From Sphingomonas sp. PP-CE-3A-406 (GTDB lineage Bacteria > Pseudomonadota > Alphaproteobacteria > Sphingomonadales > Sphingomonadaceae), in NCBI RefSeq assembly GCF_003688625.1, contig NZ_RCWY01000002.1:558001-622000 (forward strand): 64,000 nt of DNA. Direction: 5' to 3'. Of the stretch, positions 44,591-54,260 are shown piece after piece (within the stretch, counting starts at the first letter, position 1; the number at the start of each line of letters is the position of its first letter). The position numbers were made by a program, and so were the translations under genes. The notes below the pieces were generated by a model. That model did not search any database, had not been told where the DNA came from, and worked only from the letters and a program-made list of their open reading frames with translations.

Positions 44591-47536
44591 ATGATCGACC
44601 GTTCTGCCACCGTGCTTGGCGTTTCCCTGTTCGCGCTGATGCTCGCATCGACCGCGTCGGCGCAGACACCTGCAAGACCCACAGCGCTGCCCCCGGGCTA
44701 TGCCGATCGCGGCACGTTGAAGTCCGAATGGCCGGTCCAGGTGCGCCAGATGGCCGGACAGGTCACCCCCCAGGATCCCGCAACCATCCCGCGCACGCGC
44801 GCACCGTTGCCCAAGCCGGTCGCCAAGCCCATCCCACGCGGTCCCGCACTCGCCAGGCGCACGCCTGGTCTGTGGACCGTCGCCGGCTGGCGGCTCGCCG
44901 AAGCGCCCAAGGTGCAGGCCGATGGCGCCGCCCTATCGCGCGTGGGCTATGACGCCAAATCCTGGTACGTCGCCACCGTCCCCGGCACCGTCCTGACGAC
45001 GCTGGTCGATCGCGGCGTCTATGCCGATCCCGCGTCCGGGCTGAACAACCTGACGATCCCCGAGAGCTTGGCGCGACAGGACTACTGGTATCGCACCGAG
45101 ATCGATGTTCCCGCCGAAACGACCGGCAAGCATCTCGAACTGAACTTCAAGGGTGTGAACTACGCTGCCGAGATCTGGCTGAACGGCGCGCGTCTCGGCA
45201 CGATGAAGGGCGCGTTCATCCGCGGCCGGTTCGACGTCACCGGCAAGCTCGCCGCGGGCCGCAACGTCATCGCGGTCAAGGTGTCGCCGCCTCCCCATCC
45301 CGGCGTCGCACACGAGGAGTCGATGACCGCGGGCGTCGGCGAGAATGGCGGCATGCAGATGCTCGACGGCCCGACCTTCGTCGCGAGCGAGGGCTGGGAC
45401 TGGATCCCGTCGATCCGCGACCGCAACACCGGGCTCTGGCAGGGCGTCGACCTGATCGCGACCGGCGATACCGCGCTGGGCGATGCACACGTGGTCACGA
45501 CCTTGCCGAACGCCGACAACAGCGTCGCGAACGTCGAGATCACCGTCCCGGTCCGTAACCTGACCGACCAGCCGACCACCGCCACGGTCACCGCGAAGTT
45601 CGACGCCGTCACGGTCAGCAAGTCGGTGCCGCTCGCGCCCCACGCCAGCGCCGACGTGACGATGGCGCCCGCCGAGTTTCCCGCGCTCGCGGTCCGCAAT
45701 CCGAAGCTCTGGTGGCCGAACGGCTACGGCGCGCCCGCTCTGCACGACCTGACACTAACGACCGCGGTGAACAACGCCGTCTCCGACACCAAGACGCTGC
45801 GCTTCGGCATGCGGCAGGTGACGTACGAGATTTCGCTGATGGACAAGACCGATACGCTGCGCCGCGTCGGCATCGACCTGTCCAAAGCGCGCGCGCTCCA
45901 CACGCAGATCGTCGACGGCACGCACCAGGGTATCCGCCAGACCGCGAATGGCTGGGCCGCCTCGCTGGTCCCCGGCGCCGAGACCTCACCGGCGGTGACG
46001 CCGATCGCGGGCGATGCCAGCCTCTCGCCGTATCTGCTGATCAAGGTCAACGGCGTGCGGATCGCCGCGCGCGGCGGCAATATCGGCATGGACGATTTCA
46101 TGAAGCGGACCGAACGCGAGCGCCTGCTCCCGTTCTTCCGGCTGCATCAGGATGCCAACCTCAACATCATCCGCAACTGGGTCGGCCAGAATACCGAGGA
46201 GAATTTCTACGATCTCGCCGACGAACACGGGCTGATGATCCTCAACGATTTCTGGGAATCGACGCAGGACTACAACATCGAGGCGCAGGACGTGCCGCTG
46301 TCCGCCGCCAACGCCGAGGACGTGGTGAAGCGGTTCCGCAACCATCCCTCGATTGTCGTCTGGTTCGGCCGCAACGAAGGCGTGCCGCAGCCGATCCTCA
46401 ACGAGGCGCTGCAGCGGATCATCAACCGCGACGACGGCACGCGCCTCTACATGGGCTCGTCGAACCGCGTGAACCTGCAGAACAGCGGGCCGTACAACTG
46501 GCGCCCGGAATCGACCTATTTCACCGAACATGCCAAGGGCTTCTCGGTCGAGCTCGGCACGCCCAGCTTCCCGACGCTGGAGGCGTGGACGCGCGCGCTG
46601 CCCAAGGCCGATCTCTGGCCGATCGGCGATGCCTGGGCGTATCACGACTGGCACCAGACCGGGAACGGCGCGGTCAAGACGTACATGGATGCGCTCGCGA
46701 CACGCTATGGCGCCGGGACCAGCCTCCCCGACTTCGAACGCAAGGCGCAGATGATGGAGTACGACTCCTATCGCGCGATCTTCGAAGGGTTCAACGCAGG
46801 GCTCTGGACCACCAACTCCGCGAGGATGCTGTGGATGACGCAGCCCGCCTGGCCGTCCTCGGCGTGGCAGATCTTCTCGTCCGACTATGACACGCACGCC
46901 GCGTTCTACGGCACCAAGAAAGCGTCGGAACCGGTCCACGTCCAGATGAACCTGCCCGATCACAAGATCGTGCTGGTCAACAACGGCCCGGCGCTGGCGG
47001 GTGCGGTGGTTCATGCCAAGGTGACGTCGCTAGACAACCGCGTGCTCGCTGAACAGCGCGCGACGGTCAGCGCAGGCGCCGGGCTGGTCGCCGACGCCTT
47101 CCCGCTCGATCTCGCGCCGTTGCTGGCGCAGGGCATGGTGCTGGTGTCGCTCGACGTCACCGACGCGGCGGGCAAGATTGTCTCGGAGAATGTCTATTGG
47201 CAGGGTGCCGATGACGCCGCCTATCGCGGCATGACCCAGATGGCGAAGGTTCGGCTGACCTCGACCGCAACCAGCCGCCGCGACGGCGACGAGATCGCGA
47301 CCACGCTCGACCTGTCCAATCCCGGCAGCGTCGCCGCGCTGGCGACCAAGCTGACGGTGATGAAAGGCGACGGGACGCAGGTCCTGCCCGCCTATTTCAC
47401 CGACAACTACGTCTCGCTGCTGCCCGGTGCCAAGCGTCGGATCGAGATCCGCTACCCCGCCTCCGCGACCAAGGGCAGGACGACGGTCGCGCTACGCGGC
47501 TGGAACGTGACGCCGACCGCCGTCAAGGTTCGCTGA
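44591..47536 (+). CDS. exported GH2 glycosidase (beta-mannosidase / exo-glucosaminidase type)
   Basis: A 981-residue glycoside hydrolase family 2 enzyme. The signal peptide is residues 1-24 (ending STASA). A sugar-binding jelly-roll domain (about 85-270; LARQDYWYRTEIDVP, FKGVNYAAEIWLNGARLG) and an immunoglobulin-like domain precede the catalytic barrel, where E596 (WFGRNEG) is the likely acid/base and E654 (FSVELGTPS) the likely nucleophile. Two further beta-domains follow. Domain order and motifs resemble exo-acting beta-mannosidase and exo-beta-glucosaminidase members rather than beta-galactosidases. ATG 44591 has GGGGGA upstream. It probably acts in the periplasm on oligosaccharides imported by the receptor. 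Confidence 0.9.
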   Translation: MIDRSATVLGVSLFALMLASTASAQTPARPTALPPGYADRGTLKSEWPVQVRQMAGQVTPQDPATIPRTRAPLPKPVAKPIPRGPALARRTPGLWTVAGWRLAEAPKVQADGAALSRVGYDAKSWYVATVPGTVLTTLVDRGVYADPASGLNNLTIPESLARQDYWYRTEIDVPAETTGKHLELNFKGVNYAAEIWLNGARLGTMKGAFIRGRFDVTGKLAAGRNVIAVKVSPPPHPGVAHEESMTAGVGENGGMQMLDGPTFVASEGWDWIPSIRDRNTGLWQGVDLIATGDTALGDAHVVTTLPNADNSVANVEITVPVRNLTDQPTTATVTAKFDAVTVSKSVPLAPHASADVTMAPAEFPALAVRNPKLWWPNGYGAPALHDLTLTTAVNNAVSDTKTLRFGMRQVTYEISLMDKTDTLRRVGIDLSKARALHTQIVDGTHQGIRQTANGWAASLVPGAETSPAVTPIAGDASLSPYLLIKVNGVRIAARGGNIGMDDFMKRTERERLLPFFRLHQDANLNIIRNWVGQNTEENFYDLADEHGLMILNDFWESTQDYNIEAQDVPLSAANAEDVVKRFRNHPSIVVWFGRNEGVPQPILNEALQRIINRDDGTRLYMGSSNRVNLQNSGPYNWRPESTYFTEHAKGFSVELGTPSFPTLEAWTRALPKADLWPIGDAWAYHDWHQTGNGAVKTYMDALATRYGAGTSLPDFERKAQMMEYDSYRAIFEGFNAGLWTTNSARMLWMTQPAWPSSAWQIFSSDYDTHAAFYGTKKASEPVHVQMNLPDHKIVLVNNGPALAGAVVHAKVTSLDNRVLAEQRATVSAGAGLVADAFPLDLAPLLAQGMVLVSLDVTDAAGKIVSENVYWQGADDAAYRGMTQMAKVRLTSTATSRRDGDEIATTLDLSNPGSVAALATKLTVMKGDGTQVLPAYFTDNYVSLLPGAKRRIEIRYPASATKGRTTVALRGWNVTPTAVKVR

Positions 47537-47539
47537 GCG

Positions 47540-47620
47540 ATGAAGATCCTCGCCGCCCTCGCCATGCTTGTAGCCCCGGCAGCGGCGGCGGCGCAGGACC
47601 GCCCGATGCCGCTCCGGTAA
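47540..47620 (+). pseudogene. orphan signal-peptide ORF (26 codons)
   Basis: ATG 47540 to TAA 47618-47620 encodes MKILAALAMLVAPAAAAAQD followed by RPMPLR and a stop. The first 19-20 residues are a textbook signal peptide with an AAA-type cleavage site, but almost no mature protein follows. It begins 3 bases after the GH2 stop, where a further exported enzyme gene would be expected. It is most simply the 5' remnant of a deleted gene, though a translated leader peptide cannot be excluded. Confidence 0.55.
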
Positions 47621-47644
47621 CCGCCGACCCGATAGGATGACCCG

Positions 47645-48412
47645 ATGAAGCCGACCCACCTGTTGCTCGCCGCGCTCGCCGTCGCCGTGGCGTTCCCCGT
47701 CTTCGCCGCCGACCCCACGCCCGAGCAGAAATCAGCGAAGGAAGCCGAGGACCGGCTGCACACCGACTGGGCGTATCTCGGCCGTTACCGCGAGGCGAAC
47801 GCCGCGCTCCCGGCCCCCGTCGCCGGCCAGCCGCGGATCGTCCTGATCGGCGATTCGATCACGCAGGGCTGGTACGACAAGGTGCCGGCGTTCTTTACCG
47901 CCGGCCGGATCGGTCGCGGGATCGGCGGCCAGACCACGCCGCAGATGCTGGTGCGCTTTCCCGCCGACGTGATCGCGCTCAAGCCCGCCGTCGTGCAGAT
48001 CATGGCCGGCACCAACGATATCGCCTTCAACACCGGGCCGATGACTCCCGACGAGAGCAAGGCCAATATCCGCGCGATGACCGAACTGGCGCAGGCCAAC
48101 GGGATCCGCGTGATTCTCGCCTCGATCCCGCCCGCCGACCAGTATCCGTGGCGCCCAGGTCTCGATACCGGCAGCAAGATCGTCGCGATGAACGCGTGGC
48201 TCAAATCCTATGCGGCGGCGACCGACTCGACCTATGCCGATTACTGGTCCGCGCTGGTCGCGCCCGGCACGCTGGGGATGCGCGAGGGGCTCTCGTCGGA
48301 TCACGTCCACCCGACAGTGGCCGGGTATGCGGTGATGGCGCCGGTCGCCGAGAGCGCGTTCAAGGCGGCCTTGGCGCGCCGTGCCCCGACCCGCGCGGTG
48401 ATCGCCCGCTGA
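47645..48412 (+). CDS. exported SGNH/GDSL hydrolase
   Basis: A 255-residue SGNH-fold esterase with a signal peptide (residues 1-21, ending PVFA). Catalytic motifs are present: block I GDSITQG (nucleophile Ser), the Gly of block II (GIGGQTT), block III GTNDIAF (Asn) and block V SDHVHPT (Asp, His). Many relatives in glycan loci remove acetyl groups from sugars. AGGATGACCC precedes the ATG. The stop overlaps the next gene start (TGATG), so it is coupled to the carboxylesterase gene. Confidence 0.9.
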   Translation: MKPTHLLLAALAVAVAFPVFAADPTPEQKSAKEAEDRLHTDWAYLGRYREANAALPAPVAGQPRIVLIGDSITQGWYDKVPAFFTAGRIGRGIGGQTTPQMLVRFPADVIALKPAVVQIMAGTNDIAFNTGPMTPDESKANIRAMTELAQANGIRVILASIPPADQYPWRPGLDTGSKIVAMNAWLKSYAAATDSTYADYWSALVAPGTLGMREGLSSDHVHPTVAGYAVMAPVAESAFKAALARRAPTRAVIAR

Positions 48413-49881
48413 TGCTGCTCGCCGCGCTAGCCCTGTCGACCGCCCTGTCGACCGCCATCGTCTCCACCGATCACGGTCCGGTGCGCGGCGAAGTCACCGC
48501 GGACGGTCGCCGGCTCTTCCGCGGCATCCCCTACGCGGCGCCACCGACGGGCCCGCTCCGCTGGAAGCCAGCGCAGCCGGTCCGCACGTGGCAGACCACC
48601 CGCGACGCCACCGCGTCCGCGCCTTCCTGCCCGCAGGTCGATCGCGGCTGGAACACAAAGGCGGCCAGTTTCGCTAGCGAAGACTGCCTCTATCTCGAAG
48701 TCGCGACGCCCAACCCCAAACCCGCCAGGCCGCTGCCGGTGATGGTCTGGATCCACGGCGGCTCGAACTATGCGGGCGGCGGCGCGGGCACGATCCAGTC
48801 GGGCATGGTCCGCAAGGGCGTCGTGCTCGTCAGCATCCAGTACCGGCTCGGCGCGCTCGGCTTTATGTCGCACCCTGCGCTCACCCGCGAAGGCGGCGGC
48901 GCCTCGGGCAATTACGGGCTGATGGACCAGCAGGCAGCACTCCGCTGGGTCCGCGCCAACATCGCGGCATTCGGCGGCGATCCCGCCAACGTCACGCTGT
49001 TCGGCGAAAGCGCCGGCGCGATGGACGTCGGCCTGCATCTGCTCAGCCCAGGCTCGCGCGGACTGTTCGCCAAGGCGATCGAGGAAAGCGGCACGCCCGG
49101 CTTCGGCACGCCCCCGCGCAGCCTCGCCGAGAACGAGCGCCTCGGCACCATGATCGCGGAAAAGGCCGGCATCGCACAGACCGCCGCTGCGCTGCGCGCG
49201 CTCCCCGTCGCCAAGCTGATCGCCGCGACCGAGGCTGTCGATGTGCCGGGTCTCGCCGACAAGAGCTTCATCTGGCTCCAGGCGATCGTCGACGGCCGTG
49301 TCCTCAAGGAAACGCCTGCCCAGACCTTGGCGAAAGGCGGCAACCCCGCCCCGCTGATCGTCGGCAGCAACGCGCGCGAACTGACTCTCGACGGCGGCGT
49401 TTCGCGAGCCAGCGAGGCGATCGCGGACGCGTTCGGCAGCAACGCCGCCCTCGCGCGGAAAGCATATGGCCTCGACGCGATCCCGGTCGCCGACCCGCGG
49501 ATGGGCGATCTCGACCTGATCCTGTCGAACGACATCACCTTCCGCTGCCCGGTGACGACCGTCGCAGCCGCGCGAACCCGCGCAGGCCAGCCCGTCTGGC
49601 AGTACCAGTTCGACTATACCGCCCCCGACGCCAAGCCGGTCACGCACGGCAGCGAGATCCGCTACGTGATGGCGGGCAGCGACGAAGTCGAACCGGGCGC
49701 GCCGCCGATGCAGGCCTATTGGCTCGCCTTCGCGCGCACCGGTACCCCGAACGCACCGGGCCTACCGACTTGGAAACGCTACGATCTCGCGAGCAAGACG
49801 TATCTCGGCTTCGTCAACGGCGGCCCGCAGCCCGGCACCGATCTGCGCGGCGCTGTCTGCGGACTGCGCGCCGCGCCCTGA
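48412..49881 (+). CDS. exported type-B carboxylesterase
   Basis: A 489-residue alpha/beta-hydrolase of the carboxylesterase type B family. A short signal peptide is followed by VSTDHGPVRGEV and the hallmark FRGIPYAAPPTGPLRWKPAQP. The oxyanion region is WIHGGSNYAGG, the nucleophile Ser is in FGESAGAMD, and the catalytic His is expected near KPVTHGSEIRYV. There is a Cys pair in the first third (SCPQ, EDCLYLEV) as in exported members. It is coupled to the SGNH gene by the TGATG overlap. It may remove ester groups from glycans or lipids. Confidence 0.9.
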   Translation: MLLAALALSTALSTAIVSTDHGPVRGEVTADGRRLFRGIPYAAPPTGPLRWKPAQPVRTWQTTRDATASAPSCPQVDRGWNTKAASFASEDCLYLEVATPNPKPARPLPVMVWIHGGSNYAGGGAGTIQSGMVRKGVVLVSIQYRLGALGFMSHPALTREGGGASGNYGLMDQQAALRWVRANIAAFGGDPANVTLFGESAGAMDVGLHLLSPGSRGLFAKAIEESGTPGFGTPPRSLAENERLGTMIAEKAGIAQTAAALRALPVAKLIAATEAVDVPGLADKSFIWLQAIVDGRVLKETPAQTLAKGGNPAPLIVGSNARELTLDGGVSRASEAIADAFGSNAALARKAYGLDAIPVADPRMGDLDLILSNDITFRCPVTTVAAARTRAGQPVWQYQFDYTAPDAKPVTHGSEIRYVMAGSDEVEPGAPPMQAYWLAFARTGTPNAPGLPTWKRYDLASKTYLGFVNGGPQPGTDLRGAVCGLRAAP

Positions 49882-49893
49882 CGTCGAACGGCG

Positions 49894-50790
49894 TCAGGCT
49901 GGCCAGAGCCGCGCGGCGCCGCGGACTCCGCTGCTGTCGCCCCACACCGCCTGGACGATCTTCGCGTCCCAGCCATCCGAGAACGTGTGGCTGCGCACCA
50001 CTGCAGGAAGCCGATCGTAGATCTCCACGACGTTCGACATGCCGCCGCCGAGCACGAAGCAATCCGGATCGACCAGGTTCGCGATCAGCGCGAGCGCGCG
50101 ACCCAGGCGGTCGATGTAGCGATCGAGCGTCGCGGTCGCGCCCGCGTCGCCGGCACGCGTCGCAGCCATGATCGCCGCGCCGTCGAGCGCCTGCCCCGTG
50201 ACGCTCTCGTGATCGCGACGGAACCCCGTCCCCGACACCCAGCTTTCCAGGCAGCCATGCAGGCCGCACCAGCACACCGGCCCTGGTACCTCCATGCCCG
50301 TCGGCCACGGCAGCGGGACATGGCCCCATTCGCCGGCGATCCCGTTCGCGCCCTCGACGATCCGCCCATCGATCACCAGCCCGCCGCCGCAGCCGGTCCC
50401 GACGATGATCGCGAACGCCGATCGCGCCCCCGCTGCAGCGCCGTCGACCGCCTCGGATAGCGCGAGGCAATTGGCGTCGTTCGCCATCCGCACCGGCCGC
50501 TCCATCGCGGTCTCCAGGTCTTCGCGGAACGTGCGGCCGTTGAGGTAGAGTGAATTGGCGTTGCGCATCAGGCCGGTCTGCGGCGAAATCGATCCGGGCG
50601 TGCCGATCCCGATCGTGCCCGGCGCGCCGGCTTCCGCCTCGACCGCGAGAACGAGGTCGCGGACATCGCGTACCGCGCGATCGTAATCGCCCGGATTGGG
50701 CACGCGAAGACGGCTGAGGAACTGGCCGCCCTCGTCGAGCGCCGCAGCCTCGATCTTCGTCCCGCCAAAATCAATACCAATCTGAACCAT
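49894..50790 (-). CDS. ROK-family sugar kinase (fructokinase / mannokinase type)
   Basis: A 298-residue cytoplasmic ATP-dependent hexokinase of the ROK family. It has the phosphate motif IGIDFGGTKIEAA at the N terminus, the catalytic Asp in NDANCLALSEAVDG, GTGCGGGLVIDG, and the ROK zinc-binding signature (GHVPLP...CWCGLHGCLES). Fructokinase/mannokinase (Mak) and GlcNAc kinase are the close functional options; the sequence alone does not decide. It is convergent with the carboxylesterase gene and follows the ROK repressor on the same strand. It may phosphorylate the monosaccharide released by the nearby glycosidases. Confidence 0.9.
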   Translation of the reverse strand: MVQIGIDFGGTKIEAAALDEGGQFLSRLRVPNPGDYDRAVRDVRDLVLAVEAEAGAPGTIGIGTPGSISPQTGLMRNANSLYLNGRTFREDLETAMERPVRMANDANCLALSEAVDGAAAGARSAFAIIVGTGCGGGLVIDGRIVEGANGIAGEWGHVPLPWPTGMEVPGPVCWCGLHGCLESWVSGTGFRRDHESVTGQALDGAAIMAATRAGDAGATATLDRYIDRLGRALALIANLVDPDCFVLGGGMSNVVEIYDRLPAVVRSHTFSDGWDAKIVQAVWGDSSGVRGAARLWPA

Positions 50791-50996
50791 CGATCGCCTC
50801 TCCCATCGAACGCCGTCGGCGACGTCGAAACCGGAGGGGAGAGTGCAGCGTCTCTTGGTAAAAGAGGCACAGGGGCTTCGCTGCGATCAAAACCGCCGAC
50901 GCCAATCGCTCCCATCGTCGCCCAGTCGCAGCGGCACGTGTGAAACCAATCTAGCCAAGCGACATCGAATTAAAAAGTTAAATTGCGTTAATCGTT
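50791..50996. other. interval between the ROK regulator and ROK kinase genes
   Basis: No gene is seen. AT-rich stretches (AATTAAAAAGTTAAATTGCG, 50967-50986) next to the regulator stop may be a transcript end or a promoter for the kinase. GAGAGG (minus strand, 50799-50804) is the likely kinase ribosome-binding site. Confidence 0.4.
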
Positions 50997-52265
50997 TCAG
51001 CCGGCGCGGCCGGCCTGCATCAAGATGGCGTCCGACGGAAGGATATGGTGGAGGAACGGCAGGATCGCCGCGCCGATCGCAGGCGCATCGTCCGACATCG
51101 CCGCGCGCATGACCCGCGCGGCCGACGGTAGCGCCAAATCTGCCAGCATCGCATTGAGCCGCTCGACAAGCGCGTCGACCAGAGGCCCGGGCAACCGTCC
51201 CCCGATCAAAACCGCACCGGGATCGACCAGGCAGCTCACCGCGATCAGCGGCGCGATCAGCGATTGCGCCGCATCCTCGACCCAGTCGGCGACGATCGCC
51301 GACACCGCCGGATCAACGCCGGTCAGCGCGCCGACCCCGGCAACGTCGCAGCCTCCCGCCTCCAGCCGGTCGTAGAGCGCGGACAGCGACACCGTTTCCT
51401 GTACCGTTCGGCCTTGGGCGCGCGAGGTCATGTCGGGCATGAAACCGATCTCGCCGCTGCGCGCGCCGGCGCCACGGAAGTAATTCCCGTCGATCACCAA
51501 TCCGCCGCCGAGACCTGCGCTGACCAGGACGTAGAAGAAGCTCGGCAGCACCATCCCCGATCCGAACTGCGCTTCGCCGATCGCCGCCGCGGCGGCATCG
51601 TTGTCGACATAGACCGGCCACGGCACGATCGCCCCGACGAGCGCGACGACGTCGACGTCGTCCCACCCCTCATACGCGGCAGGACGATGCGGGAACGGCA
51701 CCCGCCCAAGGTCGTCTGGCATCGCGACGCCAACTCCCAGCAGGCGTGCCTCGTCGATCAGGTCAGAGGATCGGATCGCGGCGATCTCGTCGCGCAGCCA
51801 GGTCGAGACCGCGTCAGGCATCGCGAACGCGATTTCACGCGTCGCGCGCGTCAGAACCGTCCCCGCGAGGTCGAGCGACACGATCGTGATATGGTCGCGG
51901 TCGATATTGATCCCGACCGAAAAGCCGCCCGCCGGATTGATCACAAGCTGCGCCGCGGGCTGACCGCGCGCGCCCTGCCGCCGCCCCGCGTCGCTGATCA
52001 GCCCCGCCTCGAGGAGCCGCCGCGTGATGTTCGCGATCGTCGGCGCGGTCAGCCCGGTGATCGTGGCGAGATCGGTCCGGCTCGCCTCGCCGCTCACGCG
52101 GATCGCCTGCAGCACGGTCCGCTGGTTGTAGTCGCCCGCGCGTTCGAGGTTGGTCCCCGAAAGACTGATGCCGAGCCGCGCACCGCGATCGCCAAGCCGC
52201 GCGCTGCGATCGATCCCCACCGACTTTCCCGGCGCGCCCGAGCCCAGTTCCTTGTTCTTCGTCAC
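50997..52265 (-). CDS. ROK-family transcriptional repressor (NagC/XylR-like)
   Basis: A 422-residue regulator. Residues about 45-105 form a winged helix-turn-helix (NQRTVLQAIRVSGEASRTDLATITGLTAPTIANITRRLLEAGLI). The rest is a ROK sugar-binding domain (VGINIDRDHITIVSLDLAGTV, YVDNDAAAAAIGEAQFG, SAGLGGGLVIDG). The CxCGxxGC zinc motif of kinases is absent and replaced by other residues (AGARSGEIGFMPD), fitting a regulator. It lies upstream of the ROK kinase and probably controls it, and perhaps the convergent glycan genes, in response to a sugar. Confidence 0.9.
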   Translation of the reverse strand: MTKNKELGSGAPGKSVGIDRSARLGDRGARLGISLSGTNLERAGDYNQRTVLQAIRVSGEASRTDLATITGLTAPTIANITRRLLEAGLISDAGRRQGARGQPAAQLVINPAGGFSVGINIDRDHITIVSLDLAGTVLTRATREIAFAMPDAVSTWLRDEIAAIRSSDLIDEARLLGVGVAMPDDLGRVPFPHRPAAYEGWDDVDVVALVGAIVPWPVYVDNDAAAAAIGEAQFGSGMVLPSFFYVLVSAGLGGGLVIDGNYFRGAGARSGEIGFMPDMTSRAQGRTVQETVSLSALYDRLEAGGCDVAGVGALTGVDPAVSAIVADWVEDAAQSLIAPLIAVSCLVDPGAVLIGGRLPGPLVDALVERLNAMLADLALPSAARVMRAAMSDDAPAIGAAILPFLHHILPSDAILMQAGRAG

Positions 52266-52564
52266 ATGCTTCGCCCGTTCCGGTCGGTTGCGCGGAGAAT
52301 CGCCCGCCGGACCACACCGATCGTAGCCTGACGCCCAAATCGCAGCGGGTCAAAGCCGACGATCGTCGGTTTCGCCGCCGATCAGGACGGGCGTTTCACT
52401 GCCGTCGACCCAATCGGTTGAGGCGTCACAGTTTTCTCGCACGACCCGTCCTATCTGCTGTCCCGCACCCGGTATTTTGTGCCACATCGGGCGAATGCAG
52501 GATCGTTTTTCCGCGCCGTGCCGCAGCGCGCGCCTATCACCACCAACGTCGAGGCTCTCCCACC

Positions 52565-54142
52565 ATGAATAGCGACGTCCTGATCGTCGGCTCGGGCGCC
52601 GCCGGGCTCACCGCGGCGCTCAACCTGGCGGAGCGCTTCACGGTCACGGTGCTCGCCAAGGGCGCACTCAACGAGGGCTCGACCGCCTGGGCGCAGGGGG
52701 GGATCGCCGCGGTGCTCGAACCCGGCGACACGTTCGAGAACCATGTCGAGGACACGATGGTCGCCGGCGCCGGGCTCAACGACCGCGCGATCGTCGAAAT
52801 GGTTGTCGAGGGTGCCCCCGCCGCGATCGAGCGCCTGACGCATCTCGGCGTGCCGTTCGAGACCGAAGGCAACGCGCTGCACCTGACGCGCGAGGGCGGC
52901 CACTCGCACCGGCGCATCGTCCACGTCGCCGACGCGACCGGCTGGGCAGTGCAGGAAGCGTTGCAGAAAGCCGCCGAAGCGCATCCGAACATCACGCTAG
53001 TGCCCGATCAGATCGCGATCGACCTTGCCACTGGCCGCCACGAAGAACGCTATTCTGGCTCGGGCAACGTCTGGGGCGTTTACGCGGTCGATCGCAAGAC
53101 CGAACGCGTCGCCCTCTACACCGCGCGCGCGACGATCCTCGCGACCGGTGGCGCAGGCCGCACTTACCTGTTCTCGACCGCCCCCCGCGGCGCGACCGGC
53201 GACGGCATCGCGATGGCGTGGCGCGCCGGCGCTCGCGTCTCGAACATGGAGATGATGCAGTTCCACCCGACCTGCCTCTACAATCTGGAGGTCAAGAATT
53301 TCCTGATCACGGAAGCGGTCCGCGGCGAAGGCGGGCGGTTGATCAACCCGTCGACCGGCAAGCGTTTCATGACCTATTACGACCCCGCGCGGATGGAGCT
53401 CGCCCCCCGCGATATCGTCGCGCGCGCGATCGACGCCGAGATCAAGCGCTATGGCCTCGACTACGTCCATCTCGACATCAGTCATATGCCGCCCGAATTT
53501 ATCCGCCATCACTTCCCGAACATTTACGAGAAGCTGCTGAGCCTCGGCATCGACATGACGACCGATCCGATTCCGGTCGTCCCCGCCCAGCATTATACCT
53601 GCGGCGGCATCGTCATCGACGAACACGGTAAGACCGACCTCCCCGGCCTCTATGCGGCGGGTGAATGCACCGAGTCCGGCCTCCACGGCGCCAACCGGCT
53701 CGCGTCCAACTCGCTGCTCGAATGCTTCGTGTTCGGCGAGGCGGCAGCGGACACCATCGCCGCGAACTGGGACACGCTTCCCCCGCCGCCCCCGATCCGC
53801 CCGTGGGACGAAAGCCGCGTCACCGATTCCGACGAGGAGGTGGTGATCAAGCAGACCTGGACCGAGATCAGGCGGTTCATGTGGAATTACGTCGGAATCG
53901 TTCGAACCACGAAACGACTTGAACGCGCGCAGCACCGGATCAAGTTGCTCAACGACGAGGTGGCCGAATATTACCAGCATTTCCGGGTCACGCCCGACCT
54001 GATCGAACTGCGCAACCTGCTCCAGACTGCCGATCTCATCGTCCGGTCCGCGTTGCACCGGCACGAGAGCCGCGGCCTGCATTTTACCCTCGATTATCCG
54101 GAAACTCTGCCGGACGCGATCGATACGGTTCTCGTTCCCTGA
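52565..54142 (+). CDS. nadB: L-aspartate oxidase
   Basis: FAD enzyme that oxidises L-aspartate to iminoaspartate, first step of NAD synthesis. It has 525 residues. The FAD motif is VLIVGSGAAGLTAALNLAERF at the N terminus, followed by STAWAQGGIAAV, and the active-site region HPTCLYNLEVKNFLITEAVRGEGG and TCGGI. The C-terminal helical domain is normal. ATG 52565 is chosen because the FAD motif starts five residues later, although the frame is open further upstream. No nadA or nadC is next to it. An FRD/SDH-type flavoprotein is excluded by the overall length and the STAWAQGG motif. Confidence 0.95.
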   Translation: MNSDVLIVGSGAAGLTAALNLAERFTVTVLAKGALNEGSTAWAQGGIAAVLEPGDTFENHVEDTMVAGAGLNDRAIVEMVVEGAPAAIERLTHLGVPFETEGNALHLTREGGHSHRRIVHVADATGWAVQEALQKAAEAHPNITLVPDQIAIDLATGRHEERYSGSGNVWGVYAVDRKTERVALYTARATILATGGAGRTYLFSTAPRGATGDGIAMAWRAGARVSNMEMMQFHPTCLYNLEVKNFLITEAVRGEGGRLINPSTGKRFMTYYDPARMELAPRDIVARAIDAEIKRYGLDYVHLDISHMPPEFIRHHFPNIYEKLLSLGIDMTTDPIPVVPAQHYTCGGIVIDEHGKTDLPGLYAAGECTESGLHGANRLASNSLLECFVFGEAAADTIAANWDTLPPPPPIRPWDESRVTDSDEEVVIKQTWTEIRRFMWNYVGIVRTTKRLERAQHRIKLLNDEVAEYYQHFRVTPDLIELRNLLQTADLIVRSALHRHESRGLHFTLDYPETLPDAIDTVLVP

Positions 54143-54158
54143 CGTTACAGCGACTCAG

Positions 54159-54189
54159 CCCGTGTGCGGCGCGCTTCGTCGCACGCGGG
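54159..54189 (+). terminator. hairpin after nadB
   Basis: CCCGTGTGCG (54159-54168) and CGCACGCGGG (54180-54189) pair with one mismatch around an 11-base loop, 17 bases after the nadB stop. No T-tract follows. Confidence 0.45.
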
Positions 54190-54260
54190 TGTGAGGGCAG
54201 TTTCACGCGGAGGATCAACGGATAAGGGTCGATGCTTCAGTGCAGGGCGTTCAGTTCATC

